Source of the DNA: Blastococcus sp. KM273128
GTDB taxonomy: Bacteria; Actinomycetota; Actinomycetes; Mycobacteriales; Geodermatophilaceae
Length of the DNA: 37,827 nucleotides
Direction: 5' to 3'
NCBI RefSeq assembly: GCF_021698975.1
Contig: NZ_SSXA01000034.1
Coordinates: 1-37,827, forward strand
Part shown: piece after piece, positions 31,447 through 37,827 of the stretch
Layout of the letters: each line of letters starts with the position of its first letter
Position numbering within the stretch: position 1 is the first letter of the stretch
Notes under the pieces: model-generated
Databases searched by the model: none
Seen by the model: only the letters and a program-made list of their open reading frames with translations
What the model was told of the DNA's origin: nothing
Position numbers and translations under genes: made by a program

Positions 31447-32067
31447 GTGGTCGCCGAGCAGCTCGAGATCGAGCGGAAGTTCGACGTCGACGGCGGGTTC
31501 GCCGTGCCTCCGCTCGACGGGGTCCCCGGCGTCGCGGCCGTGGCCGAGCCGGTCGTGCACGAGCTGGCGGCGGTCTACCACGACACCCCCGACCTCCGGC
31601 TGGTGCGCGCGCGGGTGACGCTGCGTCGTCGCACCGGCGGGCCGGACGAGGGCTGGCACCTGAAGCTGCCCGCCGGGGCGGCCCGCCGCGAGCTGCACGT
31701 GCCGCTGGCCGCCGGCACCGACGTCGCCCCGGCCGAGCTCCTCGAGGTGGTCGCCGACCTCCTCGTCGGGGAGGTGCCGGCGCCGGTCGTGTCGATGCGC
31801 ACCCGGCGGGTGGTGACGGCGCTGCGCGACGACGCGGGCCGGGAGCTGGCGGAGCTCGCCGACGACACGGTGACGGCGACGGTGCCCGCGGGCGCCGGGG
31901 CGGCGCCCGCGGTGCGCACCTGGCGGGAGCTGGAGATCGAGCTGGTCGACGGCCCGGAGACGGTCCTCGCCGCCGTGGGGGAGGTGCTGGTCGCCGCCGG
32001 CGCCCGCCCCTCACCGCGCGCGTCGAAGCTGGCGCTCGCGCTCTCCTCCCGGCTGGGCAGCGGCTGA
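31447..32067 (+). CDS. CYTH domain phosphohydrolase-type protein
   Basis: The 206-residue product opens with the E-I-E-R-K-F motif (residues 7-12) of CYTH proteins. Charged strands facing a tunnel follow (Y-H-D-T-P-D-L-R-L, R-V-T-L-R-R-R-T-G, W-H-L-K-L-P, E-L-E-I-E-L-V-D-G). Members are inorganic triphosphatases, thiamine triphosphatases or class IV adenylate cyclases. No CHAD domain follows, so triphosphatase activity is the likely default. The GTG at 31447 is nine codons before F-D-V-D and has no obvious ribosome site. Confidence 0.9.
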   Translation: MVAEQLEIERKFDVDGGFAVPPLDGVPGVAAVAEPVVHELAAVYHDTPDLRLVRARVTLRRRTGGPDEGWHLKLPAGAARRELHVPLAAGTDVAPAELLEVVADLLVGEVPAPVVSMRTRRVVTALRDDAGRELAELADDTVTATVPAGAGAAPAVRTWRELEIELVDGPETVLAAVGEVLVAAGARPSPRASKLALALSSRLGSG

Positions 32068-32164
32068 TCACACCCGGGAACGCCGCGCCACCGCCGGTCG
32101 TCCATCCTCTGCACGGCGCGCACCCACCGGTCCCGCCCCGATCCTTCCCCAGCCGGAGGTCCCC

Positions 32165-33445
32165 CTGTCCCTCATCGGTCTGCTGGGCTTCGGGACCGTC
32201 GTCCTGCTGGCCGTGGCTCTGCTGCACGCCTACCTGTGGTTCCGCCTGGTCCGCAGCACCACCGCGCCGGGTCGGCTGCGCCGCCGGCTGACGCTGCTCA
32301 CCGTGGTGCTGGCCGTGCTGCCGGTGGCAGCGCTGCTCTCCCGCGGCTTCCTCCCGCTCGAGGCGGCCACGCCGCTGAGCTGGGTCGGCTACAGCTGGCT
32401 GGGCATCGCCCTCTACGCCGTCCTCGCGCTGGTCGTCCTCGAGCCCGTCCGCCTGCTGGGGAGCGCGTGGATCCGCCGCACGGAGGTGGACGAGGTCGTC
32501 CCGAGTGGGCCCCGGAGGGGTCCGCGCAGGGACGACGCAGCGGCTCCGCCCGAGCCGGGAACCGCCGACGTGCTGCTCGAGGACCGCCCGGCCCCGGCCC
32601 TCGACCGGCGCCGCTTCCTGGCCCGGGGGCTGGCGGTGACGGCCGGCGCGGTCGCGCTCGGCACCGCCGGGACGGGCGCCTGGTTCGCCAACTCGGCGCC
32701 GGTCGTGCGACGGGTCCCGATCACCCTGCGCGGGCTGGACCCGGCGCTGGACGGGCTGCGGGTCGTCACCTTCTCCGACGGCCACCTGTCGGCCACCTAC
32801 GGCGGCCGGCGGTTCGAGCGGGTGGTGGAGCTGGTCAACGAGCAGCGCCCCGACGTCGTCGCCATCGTGGGCGACCTGGTCGACGGCGGGGTCGACGAGC
32901 TGCGGGAGGACGTCGCCCCGCTGGCCGACCTGGTCAGCGAGCAGGGCGTCTACTTCGTCACCGGCAACCACGAGTACTTCGTCGACACGCGGGCGTGGAT
33001 GCGGCACCTGCCGACGCTGGGCGTGGACGTGCTGCGCAACGAGCGGGTGGCGATCCGCCGGGGCGGCGCCTCGTTCGACCTGGCCGGGATCGACGACCGG
33101 ACGGCGGCCTCCTCGGGGCTGCCGGGCCACGGCGCGGACCTGGACGCGGCACTGGACGGGCGCGACGACAGCACCCCGGTGGTCCTGCTGGCCCACCAGC
33201 CGGTGCAGGTGGCGCAGGCCGCGGCGGCCGGGGTGGACCTGCAGCTCTCGGGGCACACCCACGGCGGGCAGCTCTGGCCCTTCGACTACGCGGTGCGGCT
33301 GGACCAGCCCGCGGTCGAGGGTTGGTCGCGGCACGGCGACACCCAGCTGTACGTCACCTCGGGGGCCGGGTACTGGGGGCCGCCGATGCGCGTCGGGGCC
33401 CGGCCGGAGATCACGGTCGTGGAGCTGCGCGCCCCCGGGCGCTGA
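32165..33445 (+). CDS. Membrane metallophosphoesterase
   Basis: The 426-residue product has an N-terminal membrane region (about three helices to residue 100). A Tat-like R-R-R-F-L segment followed by a hydrophobic stretch comes next (about 155-180), then a calcineurin-like domain. Its motifs are F-S-D-G-H-L-S, G-D-L-V-D-G-G, T-G-N-H-E-Y-F, L-L-A-H-Q-P and S-G-H-T-H-G-G-Q-L-W-P, which hold two metals. The best start is a CTG at 32165, just after GGAGGT (32155-32160). It completes the first membrane helix, while the first in-frame GTG (32213) would cut it in half. The substrate is unknown. Confidence 0.88.
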   Translation: MSLIGLLGFGTVVLLAVALLHAYLWFRLVRSTTAPGRLRRRLTLLTVVLAVLPVAALLSRGFLPLEAATPLSWVGYSWLGIALYAVLALVVLEPVRLLGSAWIRRTEVDEVVPSGPRRGPRRDDAAAPPEPGTADVLLEDRPAPALDRRRFLARGLAVTAGAVALGTAGTGAWFANSAPVVRRVPITLRGLDPALDGLRVVTFSDGHLSATYGGRRFERVVELVNEQRPDVVAIVGDLVDGGVDELREDVAPLADLVSEQGVYFVTGNHEYFVDTRAWMRHLPTLGVDVLRNERVAIRRGGASFDLAGIDDRTAASSGLPGHGADLDAALDGRDDSTPVVLLAHQPVQVAQAAAAGVDLQLSGHTHGGQLWPFDYAVRLDQPAVEGWSRHGDTQLYVTSGAGYWGPPMRVGARPEITVVELRAPGR

Positions 33446-33451
33446 CCGGCG

Positions 33452-34024
33452 TCAGGCCCGGGCCAGCGCGTCGAACGCGGCCTCGATGCACTCCTCCAGG
33501 GTGTGCTCGCCGTCGCCGTCGGCCCAGGTGAGCAGCCCCGTCGTGTAGGCGGCGAGGTAGGCGCTGGCCACCACCAGGTCCTCCGGCCGCGGCCGGTCCC
33601 CGTCGGAGCACGCCTGGGCGACCATCGTCGCGGTGATCCGGTCGAACTCCCCGGCGCGGTTCCGCAGCGTCGCGCTCCCCGCGATGATCTGCCAGCGCGC
33701 GTGCAGCTGGTCGCGCACCTCGGCGCCGATCCCGGTCAGCGACTCGATCGCCGCCCGGCGGATGCGCACCGCGAGCGGCAGGTCGGCCGGCTGCGCGGAG
33801 ATGAGCGCGGCGACCTGCTCCGGCGCCACCAGGCGCATCACGACGTGCTCCTTGCTCGGGTAGTGCGCGTAGAAGGTCGGCACCGAGACCCCCGCCGCCT
33901 CGGCGAGGCGGCTGACGCTCACCTGGTCGAAGCCGTGGGTCTCGAACAACCCCACGGCGGCCTCGAAGATGCGCTCGTGGGTGGCCTCCCACCTGCGCCT
34001 TCGCCAGTCCGGTGCATCCGTCAC
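33452..34024 (-). CDS. TetR-family transcriptional regulator
   Basis: The 190-residue product has an N-terminal helix-turn-helix (about 14-60, I-F-E-A-A-V-G-L-F-E-T-H-G-F-D-Q-V-S-V-S-R-L-A-E-A-A-G-V-S-V-P-T-F-Y-A-H-Y-P-S-K-E-H) and a C-terminal ligand-binding helical domain. It starts with GTG at 34024, with only a weak ribosome site. It is convergent with the metallophosphoesterase and divergent from the GntR gene. The ligand and targets are unknown. Confidence 0.93.
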   Translation of the reverse strand: MTDAPDWRRRRWEATHERIFEAAVGLFETHGFDQVSVSRLAEAAGVSVPTFYAHYPSKEHVVMRLVAPEQVAALISAQPADLPLAVRIRRAAIESLTGIGAEVRDQLHARWQIIAGSATLRNRAGEFDRITATMVAQACSDGDRPRPEDLVVASAYLAAYTTGLLTWADGDGEHTLEECIEAAFDALARA

Positions 34025-34119
34025 CCGGTGATCATCGGTCGCCGGTCCGGTGGTCGCCAGCCGCCGCCCCCAGCTGTCATGCGGCCGTTACCGGACCCGC
34101 TCCGGGACAGGCTGGATGT

Positions 34120-34152
34120 GACGTCTCATACGACATGACGACCAGACGTCTC
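34120..34152. promoter_or_regulatory. Repeated GACGTCTC boxes in a divergent regulator promoter region
   Basis: GACGTCTC occurs at 34120-34127 and again at 34145-34152, 25 bases apart, with a TCAT-N5-ATGA palindrome (34126-34138) between them. The boxes lie 23 to 55 bases before the GntR start and upstream of the TetR gene, so an operator of one of these regulators is likely. Which regulator binds is not known. Confidence 0.4.
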
Positions 34153-34174
34153 TCCGGCCAGTACCTTTGACCCC

Positions 34175-34915
34175 GTGGTGAACCCCGTGGCCGGACCGAA
34201 GTACCTCTCGGTCCGCGAGCACCTGCGGCGCCGCGTCGCCGCCCTGCCCGAGCTGACCCTGCTGCCGCCCGAACCGGTCCTGTGCGCCGAGTACGGGGTC
34301 AGCCGCATCACCCTGCGGCGGGCGGTGGACGGGCTGGTGGCCGACGGGCACCTCGTGCGCGAGCAGGGCCGGGGCACCTACGTCACCCGGCCGGCCATCC
34401 GGCACGAGTACCGCGAGAGCTTCGTGCACCGCATCGCGGGCTTCAACTCCGTGATGACCGAGCAGGGCGCCCAGGTCGGCACCACGGTGCTCACCCAGAG
34501 GGTCGTGCCCGTGCCGCCGGCGGTGGCCACCGAGCTCAAGCTGGAGCCGGCGTCCGACGTGGTCGAGCTCGTGCGGCTGCGCAGCGTCGACGGCACGCCG
34601 AACCACGTCGCGCACAGCTTCCTGCCGGCCGAGGCCTACCCCGGGGCGGTGGACGCGGACTTCAGCCAGGGGTCGCTCTACGACTACCTCCGCCGCGAGT
34701 ACTCCGCGGACCTCGCCCACGCCCGCATCGTGGTCGACGTCGGCACCGCCGCCCCGGACGAGGCCGACGCGCTGGGCGTGGTCGCGGGCTCGCCCCTGCT
34801 CGTGGTGCGGACGACGGTGCGCGACAGCGAGGGCCGGCCGCAGGTGCACAGCTTCTCCCGGTTGCGCCCCGACGTCAGCCAGGTGGAGTTCGAGGTCTCG
34901 GTGGGGGGTCGCTGA
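34175..34915 (+). CDS. GntR-family regulator of the HutC/UTRA type
   Basis: The 246-residue product has an N-terminal winged helix (about 10-72, Y-G-V-S-R-I-T-L-R-R-A-V-D-G-L-V-A-D-G-H-L-V-R-E-Q-G-R-G-T-Y-V). A UTRA ligand-binding domain follows to the end. UTRA regulators respond to sugars, histidine-pathway compounds or other small molecules. The GTG start is supported by the domain beginning almost at once. The next gene starts one base after the stop, so it is probably in the same transcript. Confidence 0.93.
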   Translation: MVNPVAGPKYLSVREHLRRRVAALPELTLLPPEPVLCAEYGVSRITLRRAVDGLVADGHLVREQGRGTYVTRPAIRHEYRESFVHRIAGFNSVMTEQGAQVGTTVLTQRVVPVPPAVATELKLEPASDVVELVRLRSVDGTPNHVAHSFLPAEAYPGAVDADFSQGSLYDYLRREYSADLAHARIVVDVGTAAPDEADALGVVAGSPLLVVRTTVRDSEGRPQVHSFSRLRPDVSQVEFEVSVGGR

Positions 34916-34916
34916 C

Positions 34917-35387
34917 GTGCTGACGACGGCGACGGGGAGCCGCGAGGTGCCGCAGCGCCGGGCGGACGTGTGGCGGGCGCTGGCGGTGCTCGAGCCGTAC
35001 TGCGCCGTCTGCGACGTCTCCTACGTGCTGGACGGCTCCGGCGCGCCCGGCGTCGGGACGACCTTCGTCTGCGCCCCGGGGGAGCTCGCGGGCGCCGACC
35101 CCCGGCCGGGTGCGCCCCGCGGCGAGATCGTGACCTGGGAGCCGCGGTCGCGGGTCGGCACCCGCCTGCAGCTGACGCCCGAGACGTGGACGACCGAGAT
35201 CGAGCTCGCCGACACCGCCGACGGCGGCACGCGGGTGACGATCACCGTCGGGCACGAGCCCACCGGCGGCAGCCGGCTGGTCCACCGGCTGACCCGCAAC
35301 GCCGTGCGCCGGATGGTGCAGCGCACCGTCGACGCCGAGCTGGGCAAGGTGCCCGCGCACGTGGACCAGGCGGCCGCACGAGGCTGA
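34917..35387 (+). CDS. SRPBCC (START-like) domain protein
   Basis: The 156-residue helix-grip protein has the alternating strands and long C-terminal helix of the SRPBCC/polyketide cyclase fold (T-W-T-T-E-I-E-L-A-D-T-A-D-G-G-T-R-V-T-I-T-V, then V-R-R-M-V-Q-R-T-V-D-A-E-L-G-K). Members bind lipids, antibiotics or aromatic precursors. It is co-transcribed with the GntR regulator (one-base gap), so its ligand may be the signal that regulator senses. That link is inference. Confidence 0.87.
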   Translation: MLTTATGSREVPQRRADVWRALAVLEPYCAVCDVSYVLDGSGAPGVGTTFVCAPGELAGADPRPGAPRGEIVTWEPRSRVGTRLQLTPETWTTEIELADTADGGTRVTITVGHEPTGGSRLVHRLTRNAVRRMVQRTVDAELGKVPAHVDQAAARG

Positions 35388-35559
35388 GCTGCGGCTGGAG
35401 GGGCAGGCGCCGTACCACCGGCCCGACCGTGATCGCCACCTCGATCGAGGTACTGACGCATCACTGCAAACAGCGCGGGTACGCAGCCTCTCGTGCCCCG
35501 GCGGCACACCCGGCACCCCGCCGGGCCCGCGCGCGCCGGGCGGTTACCGAGGAGTTGGC

Positions 35560-35835
35560 ATGGAAATCATCGGGTTGATCATCGCGGGTCTCATCATCGG
35601 TCTGCTGGGCAAGTTCGTCGCACCCGGCACTCGGGACAACACGCCGCTCTGGCTCACGCTGCTGTGCGGCATCGGCGGTGTGCTCCTCGGCTACTGGGTG
35701 AGCGGCCTGCTGGGCGTCGAGGACACCGCCGGTATCGACTGGCTGCGGTGGATCATCTCCATCGTGCTCGCGGCGGTCCTGGTGGTGGCGGCTTCCACCC
35801 TCACCGGCCGGAACGACCGCGCCGTCCGTCGCTGA
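35560..35835 (+). CDS. GlsB/YeaQ/YmgE-type stress membrane protein
   Basis: The 91-residue protein has three hydrophobic segments: M-E-I-I-G-L-I-I-A-G-L-I-I-G-L-L-G-K-F at the start, L-W-L-T-L-L-C-G-I-G-G-V-L-L-G-Y-W-V in the middle, and I-I-S-I-V-L-A-A-V-L-V-V-A-A near the end. This is the transglycosylase-associated (GlsB) family, induced in general stress. The ATG follows GAGGAG closely. The 172 bases before it contain no gene and probably hold its promoter. Confidence 0.93.
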   Translation: MEIIGLIIAGLIIGLLGKFVAPGTRDNTPLWLTLLCGIGGVLLGYWVSGLLGVEDTAGIDWLRWIISIVLAAVLVVAASTLTGRNDRAVRR

Positions 35836-35862
35836 CGGTCTCCGGGCGGGGGTCCGTCGGGC

Positions 35863-36501
35863 TCAGAGCTCGACGGACTCCCCCGGCGCCAGCCGCGCGT
35901 ACGGCGTCGGGGTGCCCGGGCCGCGCTCGCCGAGCAGGCCGCTCAGGACCCCGAGCCCGGTCTCGTTGAGCAGGCCGTCGTGCACCGCGAACGCCTGGTC
36001 GGCGTCCACCTCGCGCAGGTAGTCGATGACGTCGGCGGTGCGCGACCACGGCGCGTGCAGCGGCAGGAGCAGGGTCGGCACCGGCGCGCCGGGCACGGTG
36101 AAGGCGTCGCCGGGGTGGAACACCTGGCCCTCGACGAGGAAGCCGATGTTGGCCACCCGCGGCAGCTCGGGGTGGATCTCGGCGTGCAGCTCGCCGTGCA
36201 CCTGCACCTCGAAGCCGGCGATCGTCACCGCGTCACCGGCGCCGACGACGTGCACCCGGCTCCCGGCCCCTTCCAGGGCGGCCGCCACGGAGCGGTTGGT
36301 CCACACCTCGAGCGAGGGGGTGGCTTCGAGCGCCGCGCGCAGCCGGTCGGGGACGAAGTGGTCGGCGTGCTCGTGCGTGACCAGCACCGCCGTCGCGCCG
36401 TCGAGCGCGACCGGGTCGGTGAAGGCGCCGGGGTCGATGACCAGCCGGCGCTCGCCGTCGGAGACGACCACGCAGGCGTGCCCGTGCTTGGTGAGCTCCA
36501 T
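35863..36501 (-). CDS. MBL-fold metal-dependent hydrolase (UlaG-like)
   Basis: The 212-residue metallo-beta-lactamase-fold enzyme has its metal site in T-H43-E-H45-A-D47-H48. Further ligands are in H-G-E-L-H-A-E-I-H and P-G-D-A-F, and a C-terminal A-V-H-D-G. The short N-terminal M-E-L-T-K-H-G-H-A-C and overall length match UlaG-type lactonases and related hydrolases, though the substrate cannot be told. The ATG at 36501 is the first plausible start. It is convergent with the GlsB gene (27-base gap). Confidence 0.92.
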   Translation of the reverse strand: MELTKHGHACVVVSDGERRLVIDPGAFTDPVALDGATAVLVTHEHADHFVPDRLRAALEATPSLEVWTNRSVAAALEGAGSRVHVVGAGDAVTIAGFEVQVHGELHAEIHPELPRVANIGFLVEGQVFHPGDAFTVPGAPVPTLLLPLHAPWSRTADVIDYLREVDADQAFAVHDGLLNETGLGVLSGLLGERGPGTPTPYARLAPGESVEL

Positions 36502-36599
36502 GCCCCGATCCTGCACCCCGCAGGCGGGCCTCACCCCTCGGGGTGAGCCGCCGGCCGGGGGCCGTCACCTGCGGCGGCCGCCGTGCCGACGTCGTCCCC

Positions 36600-36818
36600 A
36601 TGATGCTGCAGACCACCGCGTTCGCCGCCGCCCGCAGTCGCGCCCACGGCCCGACCGCTGCGCTGTGGCACGCCGTGGAGCTGCACCGGCCGCCGGCCGA
36701 GGTGGACAGCGCCTGCGAGCTGACCGTCTGCGGCTCCCTGGCCCGGGTCACCACCGAGCAGCCCTGGCCGCCGCGGGCCTCCGACGTCTGCCCCGTGTGC
36801 AGCGCCATCACGCGGTGA
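36600..36818 (+). CDS. Small cysteine-containing hypothetical protein
   Basis: The product has 72 residues. Four cysteines are arranged as C-E-L-T-V-C in the middle and C-P-V-C near the end, a spacing that could bind one zinc or an iron-sulfur centre. The ATG at 36600 is followed at once by a second ATG. No strong ribosome site is seen and no family is recognised. Placed divergently from the MBL-fold gene. Confidence 0.6.
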   Translation: MMLQTTAFAAARSRAHGPTAALWHAVELHRPPAEVDSACELTVCGSLARVTTEQPWPPRASDVCPVCSAITR

Positions 36819-36946
36819 CGCCGTCGCCGGGAACGGCGACCCCCTGACGCCCTGCCGTCGGCCCGGATCCGCCCGCCCGGCGGCAGGTGCACGTCCTGGC
36901 CGGGTCGGCCTCCTTCGTGGACCGGCCGCTTCCCGGACCGGCCGCC

Positions 36947-37723
36947 TCAGCTGCCGGTGAACCGCGGTGGACGCTTGGCGATGAACGCCTCGACGGCCTC
37001 GCGGTGGTCGGCGGACCGACCGACCTCGTTCTGCAGCCGCGCCTCCAGCGCCAGCGTCTCCTCCAGGGAGTCGGTGGCCGCGGTGGCGAGCACCGTCTTC
37101 ACCGCGTGGTACGCGGCGGTCGGCCCCGCGGCCAGCCGGGCCGCGAGCGCCTGCGCCTCCGGGAGCACCTGCTCCGGCGCGACCACGCGGTGCACCAGCC
37201 CCCACTCGGCGGCGGTCTCGGCCAGGAACGGTTCGGGCAGCAGCAGGAGCTCGGCTGCGCGCGAGCCGCCCACGCAGTGCACGAGCCGCGACGCCAGCGC
37301 CGAGTCGCTCGAGAGCCCGATGCCCGTGAAAGCGGTGGTGAACTTCGCGCCCGCCGCTGCGACCCGCAGGTCACCGGCGAGCGCCAGGCCGAGGCCGGCC
37401 CCGGCGCAGGCCCCGTTGATCCCCACGACGACGGGCACCCGCAGGCCGGCCAGCGCCAGTACCAGCGGGTTGTACTCCCGCTCCACCACCGACAGCGGGG
37501 CCTCCGCGCCGCCCTGCATCTCCGCGAGGTGCTCGCCCAGGTCCTGCCCGACGCAGAACGCGCGGCCGGTGCCGGTGAGCAGCACCGCGCGGACCGACCC
37601 GTCCGCCGCGACGTCCTGCACCGCGGCCAGCAGGTCGGCGCGGGAAGCGTGGGTCAGGCCCGGGCGCAGCAGGGTGAGGGTCGCGACGCCGTCGGCGTCC
37701 TCCCGGGTCACGGTCTCGGGCAT
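36947..37723 (-). CDS. Enoyl-CoA hydratase/isomerase (PaaG-like)
   Basis: The 258-residue crotonase-fold protein adds water to, or isomerises, unsaturated acyl-CoAs. The marks are G-R-A-F-C-V-G-Q-D-L, V-G-I-N-G-A-C-A-G-A-G-L-G-L-A-L-A-G-D (oxyanion hole), and A-F-T-G-I-G-L-S-S-D-S-A-L. The last two, and the A-F-C-V-G-Q-D-L loop, resemble PaaG, the isomerase of the phenylacetyl-CoA epoxide pathway, more than FadB-type hydratases. The rest of a paa cluster is not in the window, so that role is tentative. The ATG at 37723 gives M-P-E-T-V-T. The last 104 bases of the window hold no gene I can support. Confidence 0.92.
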   Translation of the reverse strand: MPETVTREDADGVATLTLLRPGLTHASRADLLAAVQDVAADGSVRAVLLTGTGRAFCVGQDLGEHLAEMQGGAEAPLSVVEREYNPLVLALAGLRVPVVVGINGACAGAGLGLALAGDLRVAAAGAKFTTAFTGIGLSSDSALASRLVHCVGGSRAAELLLLPEPFLAETAAEWGLVHRVVAPEQVLPEAQALAARLAAGPTAAYHAVKTVLATAATDSLEETLALEARLQNEVGRSADHREAVEAFIAKRPPRFTGS

Positions 37724-37827
37724 CGGCGCCCCGCCTTCCGGTCGCGGTCGGCCGCGCGGCGCGGCCCTGTCGGCGATCACCTTGCCAGGCGGCCGAGCCC
37801 GCGCGTGCGGACCTACCTCCGCCGCCC

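Noticed and set aside
1570..35363. Other CACGTG sequences as further parS sites (for example near 1579, 5548, 8751, 13690, 25344, 35358).
   Set aside because: Their flanks do not form GTT/AAC arms; they are coincidental in coding sequence.
1..37827. CRISPR arrays, tRNA or rRNA genes.
   Set aside because: I saw no regularly spaced repeats, and no cloverleaf-type or rRNA-like sequence on either strand.

Overview
The window is very GC-rich actinobacterial DNA. The gene families, the dense short-gap operons and the many GTG starts fit a Geodermatophilaceae-type organism (Blastococcus, Geodermatophilus or Modestobacter). That placement is inference from gene style; no rRNA or tRNA gene is present to confirm it. 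The first ~20.3 kb is accessory DNA, and the rest reads as ordinary chromosome.

Left edge (1-935): the start of an IS3-type transposase gene runs off the window on the minus strand. The inferred end of that insertion sequence (about base 97) interrupts a tyrosine-recombinase gene, which also carries an in-frame amber stop. This is the wreck of a mobile-element integrase.

Copper module (about 1190-7990): a CsoR-like palindrome lies in front of a CPH-type (CopB-like) copper P-type ATPase. After it come a small membrane protein, a DUF305 lipoprotein and an Asp-box repeat lipoprotein. Facing them are a membrane-anchored DUF305 protein and an 18-cysteine Csp3-like copper storage protein. An ArsR/SmtB regulator is divergent from the storage gene, with a perfect inverted repeat between them. 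The module ends in the C-terminal remnant of an MFS transporter.

Defence-like island (8187-20322): on the minus strand are a cysteine-rich small protein, a small unknown protein and a coiled-coil PD-(D/E)XK nuclease, the last two overlapping by ATGA. On the plus strand are a small unknown ORF, a 1020-residue protein resembling a large serine recombinase but without a recognisable catalytic serine motif, an unknown 235-residue protein, an XRE-ImmA/IrrE metallopeptidase, a HamA-like PD-(D/E)XK protein and a 1180-residue Ski2-like helicase. The last four genes overlap or nearly touch. The nuclease/helicase pair resembles Hachiman (HamAB), here joined to an IrrE-type regulator and a recombinase-like protein. 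This is the best candidate for an undescribed system.

Chromosomal part (20566-37723): an NTF2-like protein, a DUF1707 protein, an acyl-CoA dehydrogenase, a GNAT acetyltransferase, a lipoprotein, an ECF-type sigma factor with a coupled membrane protein, an aldose epimerase, a MOSC protein, an S4 protein, an aminotransferase plus omega-amidase pair, a PRC-barrel/DUF2382 protein, an endonuclease/exonuclease/phosphatase protein, a CYTH protein, a metallophosphoesterase, TetR and GntR regulators, a START-like protein, a GlsB-type membrane protein, an MBL-fold hydrolase, a small cysteine protein and an enoyl-CoA hydratase. Two identical 16-bp parS-like palindromes (21597-21612 and 27561-27576) suggest that this part lies near the chromosomal origin.
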